Source of the DNA: Sorghum bicolor
Lineage: Eukaryota; Streptophyta; Magnoliopsida; Poales; Poaceae
Assembly (NCBI RefSeq): GCF_000003195.3
Contig: NC_012872.2
Span: 21,128,048-21,192,047 of the forward strand
Length of the DNA: 64,000 bases
Direction: 5' to 3'
Under the pieces are notes generated by a model that was given only the letters and a program-made list of their open reading frames with translations, did no database searches and was not told the origin of the DNA. Below, in pieces: positions 54,321 through 64,000 of this stretch (its first letter is position 1; every line of letters starts with the position of its first letter). The position numbers and the translations under genes were made by a program.

Positions 54321-55890
54321 AGGTGAGAGTTTCCGTTCACTCTGGTTTCATACGAATTAGATTCTGATGGATTGTTGTGGATTTTATGCCTTGTTTCGTT
54401 CTTTTCAATTCTGAAAGCAAATTCACATTATATTTGCAGACGCCACAACTTCAAACTTGATACAAATTGAAATTTAATCGCCTGCCACAGCAGAACTATG
54501 TAGGTGGCAGAAGCAAGATACAATAGTGTTTTTATTCGTCTAAATGTGTTTTTATTTTGGCTTGGTATTTTGCTGTAGGTGAGCCAGCCTAACTCTTTAT
54601 GGGAGAATCCTCATGCAGCAGCAATTTCGTGGAAGCCGTCCTAAACGCCAGAGCCATGAGGTCAGGATGTTCAGCTTAATAATCATGGACGAGCAATCTG
54701 TATAGGGCAGAGCAAACTTATTTTAGACAATATATTCCTCATGAAATCCATGTGCATTCATTGCCTCTCTAATCTCCCTCAAGAGATTGGGTGTGTCGTG
54801 TTGCTTTCTTATGCTCAGTTTGTCATATAAAATTCAGTTGCAGATACTATAGACAGTTTGGCATTGTCTAATACACCAACTATTAACATTGTTACAGATA
54901 CGAAGCATGTGACATAGTATTAAGTACCATACTCCTCATGCATGATGATTTTTATTTTTAGTTAGCAACATTGTTACAACTACAGTGCAGCCGTAGCAAG
55001 CTCTTCCTACCGGAGCCGTTTCTTTTAAAGAATACTAACACAGACTGTGCATATGCAAATACTTTCTACAATAGAACTTGCTGATTAAGACATAATGTCA
55101 AAGGTACTGTTTTTCTTGTTCTATCTTTGATCTGTCACTGTTGGCAAATGGAATGTTTTGTTGTAAATCTGAACCTATACTTGTGACATTATATTTGATG
55201 CCTTTCTTATTTTCCTAAGATACTAAGGTGCATTTGTGAACATATAATAAATGTGCACAGAAAATCTACAAAAAATACAGCAGCTAGCATATGTTCCCAG
55301 TAGACTACAACAAAATTTTCATAGCATTTTACCAAGGATAACTTGCTCTACTCACAAACATAGAATGTTCTGGACACAAGTATAGAAATCCGAATTATTT
55401 GGTGTTATTGTTGCTAGGCTCAAATGGAGGCTTATGTTGCTAAACCAACAAAAGAAGGCTAAGATCCGAAGACTGCCCTGTTACTGCAGTTGTGTTGCTG
55501 CTGCACTTATGTTCGAACAAGTTGAAATTTGAGATTTCTGACTTATCTTATGTGTAATGAATTGGTGGATGGATGTAATGGTATTGAATTTCAATCTGAT
55601 TTGGTATGTGTTGAAAAGTTATATGGACACAATTGCATGTGATGAAATAATGTATATGGGCTAAATTGTGTGGGTTGAACTGTGTGGGCTGAATTTTATG
55701 GGCTCGAAACAAAATGGGCTGAAACAGTGGGCTGCAATGTAAGGACAAAAAAATTATATGGGCTGAATTGTTGTGGGCTCGAAATTTATATGGACTGTAA
55801 TTGAAAATAATGGACCAGCTAACACCACTCTAAATAGATTTCAGGTCCATGAGCTATGTGGGCTTTAGTAGGCTAAAACTTATTTTATGA
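54321..55890. other. AT-rich interior of the CACTA element
   Basis: No coding frame. 55600-55800 has repeated 'gggctgaa/gggctcgaaa' words. Confidence 0.5.
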
Positions 55891-56130
55891 CATTTTTTCT
55901 CCTTGCTATGTCAGCTGCCACGTGGCAAGGCCTACGATTTTGTGACAATAAACCAATGTCATATGCTTGTGACATGAACCAAACAAATGTCACATAATCA
56001 TTTTATGACGCGGGCTTTTCCACGTTTTGATTTTTGTCAACTTGATGTCACAAATCTTAATTTGTAACATAAATTCCATATATTGTCACATAAGGAAATG
56101 TTAAAAAGCCATGTGTTTCTTGTAGTGACG

Positions 56131-57287
56131 TTCAGCCATTGTGAAAATTGGTGGCTCCTCTACGCTAATAAGGAGTAGCTCTAGGTCATCTAGAAGCCGA
56201 CTAGCCGATCCAGGAGTCCGCCCTTCACGTGACGATGTTGTCCACCCATCTTAACCAGACCTCCTCACCGTCATGGAAGGCATTCATGTACTCGTCAATG
56301 TTGGTGGGTGAAGCGAATTATAGTGGTGGTGTCCCTATCTTGCTATAGTAGGGGACTATGGTGGACATGAATGCACTACTGCTGGTGGAGACTACTCTCT
56401 AGCAGCTGCCTACACTTTAGCAGCAGCAACAGTAGCTTGTGCTCCAGTGCCACCTCCTCCTCCTGGGATCACCAAGTGCTCGATGGTGAAGGTGCTACTG
56501 ATGCCACCAGCTTCCCCGGTGCCTTACTGCACCCAATCCTAAGCAGCCATCTCATCAAACACAACATCCCTAGAGATCACCACCGATAGGCCTTGCTTCT
56601 CTACTCATAGCCCAACAGCACCATGGGCGTATTTCTATCTTCTCGCTTGCCAAGGTAGGGCTCTGTGTTCTTGACATGACCAATGCAACCAAATGTCCTA
56701 AGGAAGGAGACATTAGGCTTGCTTCCATGCCAAAGTTTGAATGGTGTCTTGCCCTTTAGGGCCTTGGTGGGCACATGGTTGAGGATGAACACCGCCATGG
56801 TCACCGCCTCGCTCTAGAACTCTATCAGCATCTTCTTGGTCTTCATCATCAACCTCACCATGTTGACCACAGTCTGGTTGCACCTCTCTACCACGCCATT
56901 TTGCTATGGTGTGTACGACACTATGTGGTGGTGCACCACACCTTCCTCTACACAATACATGACAAACTCCACAGAAGTGAATTCACCTCCTTGATCAGTC
57001 CACAACATGTGCAAGTTATTGCCGCTCTCCACCTCCACGCATGCCTTGAACTTCTTGATCGCCTCCGCCACTTCACTCTTGCTTGTCAGATGCTATAGCT
57101 ACATGAACCGGCTATAGTCATCTACCAGCAAGATAAAAAAACTTGTGGCCTCCATGTGTCACTAGCGTGATTGGCCACACAGAGGTCATCGTAGACCAGC
57201 TCCAGGACCTCATCCGCATGATACTTCGCATCTTCAAGAATGGTAACCTCCTTTGCTTTCTAGCCAGGCAACTATCACACAGCTCGC
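56131..57287 (-). pseudogene. Copia B integrase
   Basis: Pieces include VFILNHVPTKALKGKTPFKLWHG and LRTFGCIGHVKNTEPYLGKR with MVLLGYE, typical of the Copia integrase end. The catalytic-core part (56850-57287) is spread over frames with several stops. It joins the pre-integrase part at 58504 when the solo LTR and one CTCGC are removed. Confidence 0.83.
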
Positions 57288-58498
57288 TGTTGACGGTAGA
57301 TAAGTACTCTTTTTAACTGACAACATAGCATGAGAAAGGATTAAAATCAGAATATTATTTAGCTATAGGGGTTATCACTAATTAAATTCCACAAGTTTTG
57401 GTGTTTATCTATTTCTACAAGGGGTTATCGGAATAAGAACCAAAGGAGGCCCACATGTCAGATTTACATAGAGAGAACACGTGAAACATCAACTCGGGAA
57501 TAATCCAGAAGGCTCGAGAAGATGTTTCAATAATACTCCAAAAGGCCCGAGAAGAAATTTCAGGAAGATATCACCAAAGGATGCGCTTATGTTCTCAATT
57601 ATATTGTTCTTAGTCTACTATGATTATATGCTTAGCGTAGTTAGATTAGAATTATGTTTATGCATAGGATCATATAGCGTTACTCATTAGACTGATGGGT
57701 AAGTGATAGATATTGTGTAGGCAAGGTGCCTAGACCGTATTTATCTATGATTACCTCTTATAGTCCAGAGTTTGAGATAGATCACGGGGGTGACAGTCCT
57801 ATTGAGTCCTTTGTATTCCTTCTCCTGATTATAAGGATTGTAGAGCGCCATTATTACAAGGAAGTTCTTGCACTGTTCATGATCTTTCTTTCTAACATCA
57901 CTATGCATAGATATAACCTTTTCTAGTGATGATGCTAGGTGTACTTGCACTAATCAATGTATGCTTTGACAGTATAGTTAGAATACTTTGGATTTATTCT
58001 TGTAGACTATCCTAATACCATGCTAGTGCTATAGACTTAGAGTACTCTAATTGAGATGATTATCATGTTTAACTTATGGCTATGAATTCCTTGTTATCAT
58101 CTATCACTTATTATTCATATTCATATATTTATCTTTTGTGACACTTACCTTGCATGATAGATAGATAAAGACATGGTTAAGGTCTCCATTGATTACATGC
58201 AGTGCTCATTGCTCGTTATCCATTGCAAGTCCCTTCCTAATGGTAAAAATATAAATAACAATACTTAGAATACTCCTGATTAAAATGCTACATCGGTATT
58301 ATCTGTGTGCTTGTGGATCTTTATTTATTTATTTATTTATTTATTTATTCCTAGAAAAGCATATAGATTTAATACCAGCACTTCTACATCATGTTAGGGA
58401 GGACAACCTAGCTTAAGTGATGTTAAGTAATTTTGGTGTTGTTTCTAGGGATTGGTTTAAAAGTCTATTTTTAGTAATCGTGTTAAGAAGTGTCAACA
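57288..58498 (+). mobile_element. Athila-like solo LTR
   Basis: TGTTGACGG…AGTGTCAACA, 1211 bp, flanked by a perfect CTCGC duplication (57283-57287 and 58499-58503). It matches in inverse the LTRs at 23417-24795 and 29993-31333, for example 'cacaagttttggtgtttatc' and 'ggggttatc'. It contains a TTTA microsatellite at about 58318-58349. No second LTR or internal sequence is present, so it probably formed by recombination between LTRs. Confidence 0.93.
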
Positions 58499-58503
58499 CT
58501 CGC

Positions 58504-59210
58504 CTGCGTGCTCAATGTGAGGCAGCCCTAGACCATCTTCTCCACCTTGTCGAGGGCATTGAAGATGAGATGGCCATAGCGGGCGTGCCACAGCCATGGC
58601 TCCTCCATGCGCTGTGTAGCCAGGCAAATGAGTTGCTTCACCTTCAAGTCAAGAAAGTACGACCAGTTCTGAGACCTCTTCACCTTGGCATGAAGTCGCT
58701 GCTCTCGGGCCCTGATCTTGAGGATGCCATCCATGATCAGCACCTCATTGTTGTTCTCATCTAGCTAGCCAATGCTGATGATGCTTGAACACTGCTAAGG
58801 GATGTAATACACATCTGTCAGTGTGCGGTTTCAGCCATCACCAGACTTCACTGTGCCGATCACATTCCCGTCGAGCTTAGAGAAGGCCGCCTTGGAACCT
58901 GTCATGTGGTTGTTGGCGCCAGAGTCTAGGTACCACTGCTGCTCCTGCTCGCTACCCACACATCCAAGGTGAACTTGAACACGTGTCTCATCGAGGTTGG
59001 CAGCCTTCAAAGCCTTCCCATGCTCCTGTACCACCATCTTGTCTCCCTTCTCATTGGCCTCAATGTCGTGTAGTGCATAGAACGTCACCATCACTTTTTC
59101 TTCATCAACCTATGCTAAATGAGCTTTGACCTTCTTCTCCTGCTTACGATTTGGGCACTCCTTTGCCAAATGGACTGTCCTACAGTGCCTGCATGTGTTG
59201 GGATCAACCT
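58504..59210 (-). pseudogene. Copia B zinc knuckle, protease and pre-integrase
   Basis: A knuckle-like CRHCRTVHLAKECPN lies near 59130-59200, shorter than the normal CCHC spacing. Protease WYLDSGANNHMTGSKAAF (about 58905) is the usual Copia catalytic form. Pre-integrase shows PWLWHARYGHLIFNALDKV. Stops separate the pieces (near 59115, 58830, 58745). Confidence 0.88.
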
Positions 59211-59234
59211 AGCTTCTTCTTCTCTTAAGAGACA

Positions 59235-60540
59235 TTGATCAAGAAAATGAAGGCTAAGTTGAGAAGGAATCAATCAACATCATTAACATCTCAGCTTGCC
59301 AATCCTCCTGAGTTAGAAGATCAACCTACTCAAGGTTTGACACTAGAGTTTGAAGCCATGGCTGACAAGTCACTTCATGAGTACTCAACTCCCACTATGA
59401 CAAACATCCATACTGGGGCAGCGTAGACATTAATGGATCATTTGAGGTTAAGCCAGCGCTAATCAATATGGTGCAAGCAAGCCAGTTCTACGGGAAGGCC
59501 CATGAAGATGCTACTGCTCATCTCCAACACTTTTTGGAGATCTACAACACTTTCACTATCAAGGACGTCCCTAGAGATACTATACTACTTCACCTTTCCC
59601 ATTCTCACTCTTGGGGAAGCGAAGCAGTGGTTCTATGCCAACATGGAGAAGAATAATATGTGGGCACTATGTTCCACCAATTTCCTGGCGAAGTTCTTTC
59701 CCATAGGCAAGACCAATGCTCTACGTGCAAAGATATCGAGCTTTCAGCAACAACATGATGAGACTGTCCAGAAGCTTGGGAGCGCTTTCAAGACTGCATA
59801 CTCGAGTGTCCTCATCATGGGATGGAGAATTGGCTGCTCATGCAGACATTCTATCACGGGCTCGGCAACAACACTCGTGAAACGATGGATGCTGCCACTG
59901 GAGGAGCATTCTTATCACTTACTATCTCTCAAGTCACTGCTCTTGTGGAATAGATGGCCTCCAATCATGGGTGGTGTGAAGAAAGAACTCAGACCCGCAA
60001 GAGAGGTGGAGGAATGCACCAGCTCAAGGAGGTAGACATGATAGCTGCCAAGATGGACCTGCTAATGAAGAGGCTCGATGAAATAGCCACTAAGAAGAAG
60101 GAAATCATGCACATTCATGATTCAGGCATGATTGTGAAGTGTGTGGAGAAACTGGGCATACAGGTACCAACTGCCCAGAGGTGAGGGAGGACATGAACTA
60201 CATCAACAACAACAACAATAACTATTACTGACCTCAGCAAAATCAAGACTGGATCTGCAACAGCAGCCTAACTACTCAGGTAATTACTCAGGTAATTACC
60301 AAGGTAATTATTCTTACAATAACACTAATCAACCACCTTTAAGAGAGTTAGTGCTTAATCAAAGTAAGCTAATGGATAGCCTATCTAAGAAGCTAGCATC
60401 TAATAATAAAACTTTAGAATCAATTAACATTAGAATGGAAAGTTTTTCAATTGCTTTCAAGAATCAGCTTAGCTTCAATAAGATGCTAGAATCTTAGCTG
60501 TAACAGCTTGCTCCTTTTGCTATCGCCAATGATCAAGGTA
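59235..60540 (+). pseudogene. Athila-like gag
   Basis: Gag phrases appear in alternating frames: INMVQASQFYGKAHEDATAH, LQHFLEIYNTFTIKDVPRD, LGEAKQWFYANMEKN, STNFLAKFFPIGKTNALRAK and MDLLMKRLDEIATKKKE. An Asn-rich stretch encoded by AAC repeats follows at 60200-60240, and then QPPLRELVLNQSKLMDSLSKK. At least three frameshifts (near 59500, 59610 and 59780) and several stops break it. Confidence 0.85.
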
Positions 60541-61709
60541 AGATTCCTGGACAACTAGGAGAATTAGAAACTACAAATCTTGTAGACATCTTTAATGCAG
60601 GAAGCTACTGGAGTGACCCTCTGAGAGGAACATGGTTGGACTCGTCTCTATCAACTAAGAAAGGTGATCCAGGGAGACCAGTTATCCCAATCTCTATTGG
60701 AAGTGCAAACTTCGACAAGGCAATCTATGACTTCGGTGCAAGCATCAACATCATGCTTAAGGTGATATACGAGAAACTTTTCAATTATCCTTTATCATGC
60801 ACAACCATGTGTTTGTAACTTGCAGATCAGTCACTCTGTTACCCAATGGGAGTCAGGTAAGAGATTTGCGTGCGAGTAGGCAACTCGTACGTACCTGCAG
60901 ACTTCATAGTTGTTAACATAGGAACCAAGGAGAGGTTGCCTATCATTTTGGGACGACCATTCTTGAACACTGCTAGAGCTATCATTTATAGTAGAAATGC
61001 CAAGATCACTTTCAACATCAAGGGAAACAAGGAAGCCTTTTCTTTTAAGAACAAGACATTGTCAACCCTTGCTCAGAAGGAGACAGTCGGTGGTAGAAAC
61101 AAGAGTAACACCCAAAACAAGGCTAAGACTAAGAACAAGGGCAAACAGAAGGCCGAGAAGACTGAGACAGCACAGATGGTCACTACGATCCATATGGAGT
61201 ATGACCACCTGCTCAAGTCTCCACATCTGATCAAGTAGGATGATCTAGGTGTCCTGACTATCCTATGCTCCATCAACAGATGCTACTTCTACAACACTAT
61301 CTATGACACCGGATCGGGTGTCAACATCATGGCCAAGGTAACCTATGAATTTCTATATGGTACTACGCCTATGGAACCCACCTATGCGCAGCTACATTTG
61401 GTGGATTAGTCCTTTCGCTTTGTGGATGAGATAGCCAAAAATGACCCAGTCTAGATTAAAGACCACTATGTCCCCACTAACTTCTTGCCCGTCAACATGG
61501 GAGAAGAAATTGATCCACCTATCATCCTAGGAAGACCGTTCCTCAATACTACCAAGGCCATCATATACATTGGAACCGGGGAGGTCCAGTTCCAATTCCC
61601 CTCAGAGAAGGTACGCCTGTATTTTAATAACAATTATATAATTGATGAAGATCCCAATAAGAATAGGTCAAGAAGAAAGCAACACACCAGTAGAAGAAGA
61701 ATATTGTAG
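60540..61709 (+). pseudogene. Two tandem retropepsin-like protease domains
   Basis: One frame, apart from stops, contains two protease-like units. Unit 1 has FDKAIYDFGASINIM (Asp at 60729) and IILGRPFLNTARAIIY (about 60945-60990). A Lys/Asn-rich linker (about 61080-61170) follows. Unit 2 has IYDTGSGVNIMAKVTYEF (Asp at 61305) and IILGRPFLNTTKAIIYIG (about 61522-61570). The two catalytic Asp codons are exactly 192 codons apart. Stops lie at about 60816, 60858, 61236, 61408 and 61453. Unit 2 has the more standard D-T-G loop; unit 1 has D-F-G. Confidence 0.85.
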
Positions 61710-64000
61710 AGATGGGCTGATTATGAAGGAGAGGTTTCAAGATTCGAAGATCAATACCCTGACAAAAACGCCATCAAGGAGGAAGTACCAGCAGAAGAAG
61801 AGATAGTGATCCTAGACACTCTGTCCTCCAAGTCGCCATCACCTATAGAGCAAGTATGGAAGCCTGAGGTAAATTTAGAATTAAATCCTACACAGTACAC
61901 AACACCTGTGGCGCCATCTGATGCGCCTCTCAATCACTGAGCGAACAAGAAGGTCCTGTTCGGAGGACTTAAAATCACCGAACGCCGTGCCAAGAGGTAA
62001 CTTGGTATTTATCTACATTTTCCTTTATGCATATTTACTTCTCTTAATTACATTATGAGTTGCATCTTTATTTTCATTGCTACATTAGAAAAGAAAATAA
62101 ATATGTTTTGCATTACATCTAGAAAATTGCTAAGCCCCATGTATTTAATGTGTGATTACAACTCACGCACTTATCTACTGTGGAGGCACAAAAATAAGTT
62201 TTAGCATATTTATTTCCTTGCCTGCATACCATAAATATGAAAACCATAAATATAATTTGATCCTACTACAAGATAAATGGGTATAAGAAAGTTCTAGACT
62301 TCGAAAGCTTAGAGGATTATTACTAACACTTAATCAGTTCCATAAGCTTTGTTGTCTATTTGAGCTTCACAGGCTTCAAAGGATCAAGAAGAATCAATAG
62401 GAAGAAGGACATCCTATCCCCTGTCGGAGTACTGTGTCTACATCAGGCAAGTGTTATTTCTGATAGCAAGTACCTATGACGCTCCAAGAGGATCAGTACG
62501 CCTTCACTGCGTGTCAGCAACCTTAGCAGACTATGTCAACATCTAGCTTAGGGAAGAGCAACCCCTGTTTATCGAGCTAAGTATCTCTTACTTACTCATC
62601 TATCTATTCCTAGTGCGTTATGATAAGATAAAAAGATGAATAACATTAGAAACCTAATAAATATTTTATGTTTCATAATTAATTTTGCTAGCTATGGAGA
62701 GATCTCAAGGAATCTGTTAAAATAAACCTCTAGAATAAATTCTTATATGGAGATGATGACTAGTTGCTCTACCGTAATTCCTTGCAAGTATCTAGTTTTC
62801 AACCTTGTATTCTCTAGAGTTTTGGACACAACTGTTTAGACTTAAGATTTTGCTCTAAAACTTGTGGGTAGTAATTGCTTAATCTAAGTCTAGGTAGTTG
62901 GCGGATATGATATGAGAAGGTCTTGAGCTACTATCAAACTTGGTCCTAGAGATGCTAGAGTTCTGGAGAATTTATTTTGAAAATTTTAAATGCTACATGA
63001 TGAGTTCCTTTATGACGAGAGTTTAAAATGCCTACCACAGCCAAATACTCATGCTTGCTAGATTAGGAAAACCACCACTTTTACTTCAACCTATAAACAT
63101 TGAGGATAGTTAAGTTGTGTAGACCCTAAGGAACTAGTCATGCAGTTAAAGTTAATATTATGTGCTCTCCATCCATTCATGTTAGCTACTTCTGTCCTTA
63201 GAAGTACGCAACCACTTACGTCCACCACATTCACTATATGCTACTTCTGTCCCTAGAAGTACCACCCACATATACGCACTTCACTCTGTGTTGTTTCTAT
63301 CCTGGAGACACGCACATCCACTTATAAAAATGTTCTACTCCTACAGTGGGAGGGAATACCCAAAAATATCTATTGCCATTATGTCTTATTCTACTTATCT
63401 AATAAAGCTCCAGTTATACTCCCTGCTGTTATCAGTATATTAAAAGGGTTGGCTGATCTCTAAAAAAATAAGAAAAGAAAGAAAGAGGACAAAAGTCCCA
63501 ATGAAAAAGAAAAGAAAGACAGCCAAGTCCTTATTCTTAGTTTAGGGAGGTATGTTTTTCCCCAAGAAGCAAATGTAGAATTAGATATTCACCATCAGTA
63601 ATCACCCCTCACAACCACTTCCATCCTTATCATCCACTTCATTCACTCACATGCACACATGACTTGATTGTATAATTAGTTTCTATAGATCCACGGTTTA
63701 ACTATACAATATATGTATGTAGGTTTTAATAGTCTTTCCCACCTATGAGCTCCACATAAGCCAATTAGAAGTAGGGTGAGAGAGAGAAGGCAACTATGAC
63801 TTAGTCCTATAAATACTACATATTCTGAGAGCTGAGAGAAGGCATACTCACTTGCCTTGGAGAGGATCCAAAAATACTACATACGAGAGTCTGGAATGTG
63901 TCATATAAGGAAAATTTGAGTTTTATTTGAAAAGTTTGCAAAACTCTAGAATAATAGTTGATCAAAGGGTGAGTAGGATAGTGCTCGACATAACTATTCT
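61710..64000. other. Non-coding 3' region of the right Athila-like element
   Basis: AT-rich without a coding frame apart from a short tail of the upstream frame (to about 61935). It shares inverted similarity with 24813-26700. An A/G-rich run lies at 63465-63530, the counterpart of the pyrimidine run at 25600-25650. Confidence 0.65.

Larger units (their letters stand above)
53285..56127. mobile_element. Non-autonomous CACTA element, 2.8 kb
   Basis: Terminal inverted repeats CACTACAAGAAATACATAGC and, inverted at the right, CACTACAAGAAACACATGGC, continue as CTTTTTAAC. It is flanked by ACG (53282-53284 and 56128-56130), the 3-bp duplication typical of CACTA. Subterminal TGTCAC/GTGACA words cluster at both ends (53340-53450 and 55890-56090). 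No transposase was found. 53820-54320 is GC-rich and unlike the rest. Removing the element joins the Copia B frame. Confidence 0.95.
44877..59210 (-). mobile_element. Copia element B, minus strand, with four insertions
   Basis: From right to left the coding parts are zinc knuckle, protease, pre-integrase, integrase, reverse transcriptase and RNase H, then a purine tract and a 3' LTR at 44877-45286. Its 5' LTR and most of gag are missing at the right. Insertions at 57288-58498, 53285-56127, 52746-53021 and 45438-51623 break it; each lies cleanly inside a protein region that can be followed on both sides. Confidence 0.88.
59212..64000 (+). mobile_element. Athila-like Gypsy element, plus strand, both ends missing
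   Basis: It contains gag and protease parts followed by non-coding DNA that matches, inverted, the interior of the element at 23417-31333. No LTR or primer site lies before it; it abuts the Copia B zinc knuckle at about 59210, so its 5' end is lost. It runs off the right edge. No reverse transcriptase is seen in the 2 kb after the protease region, so it is probably non-autonomous. Confidence 0.85.

Overview
This is a stretch of a plant nuclear genome, almost certainly from a panicoid grass such as Sorghum or a close relative (Saccharum, Miscanthus). That is inferred from three things: grass-type repeat families (a CACTA element with TTTAGTCCCGGTT subterminal repeats, GGCCTTGTTTAG MITEs, Tat/Retand-type and Athila-like Gypsy elements, Cassandra); the GC-rich codon use of the two ordinary genes; and their class (SRC2-like C2 protein, phi-class glutathione S-transferase). 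Repeats fill most of the window, as in pericentromeric or intergenic grass heterochromatin. Only two loci look like functional host genes.

Layout. 1-3365: the 5' part of a minus-strand Copia element running off the left edge (integrase, protease, gag, an unusual GC-rich leader, 5' LTR). 3816-4688: an intact single-exon SRC2-like C2-domain gene. About 5030-15355: a decayed CACTA DNA transposon with a tnp2-type transposase remnant and a second gene with a Ulp1/C48-like protease domain. 15932-37942: a four-level nest in which an outer MITE holds an inner MITE, which holds a 21.5-kb Tat-lineage Gypsy element, which itself holds a 7.9-kb non-autonomous Athila-like element (minus strand) and a solo LTR. 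38001-38600: MITEs. 39239-40068: a three-exon phi-class GST gene on the minus strand. 40510-44876: an old LINE fragment interrupted by a younger 5'-truncated LINE with a 14-bp target duplication. 44877 to about 59210: a minus-strand Copia element broken by a complete second Copia (45438-51623, itself carrying a Cassandra TRIM with 5S rRNA-like LTRs), a small hAT-like MITE, a 2.8-kb non-autonomous CACTA element and an Athila-like solo LTR. About 59212-64000: a plus-strand Athila-like gag/protease element with two tandem protease domains, running off the right edge.

The insertions can be ordered because several leave target duplications whose removal restores the host element's reading frame: AACCC for the solo LTR in the Gypsy antisense ORF, ACG for the CACTA element in the Copia, CTCGC for the Athila-like solo LTR. 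Nearly all element genes are broken by stops and frameshifts. Many stops are TAG at positions where the family has glutamine, consistent with deamination of methylated cytosine. No bacterial-type operon, CRISPR array or tRNA gene was seen. All assignments come from reading the sequence and remembered family features; nothing was searched.
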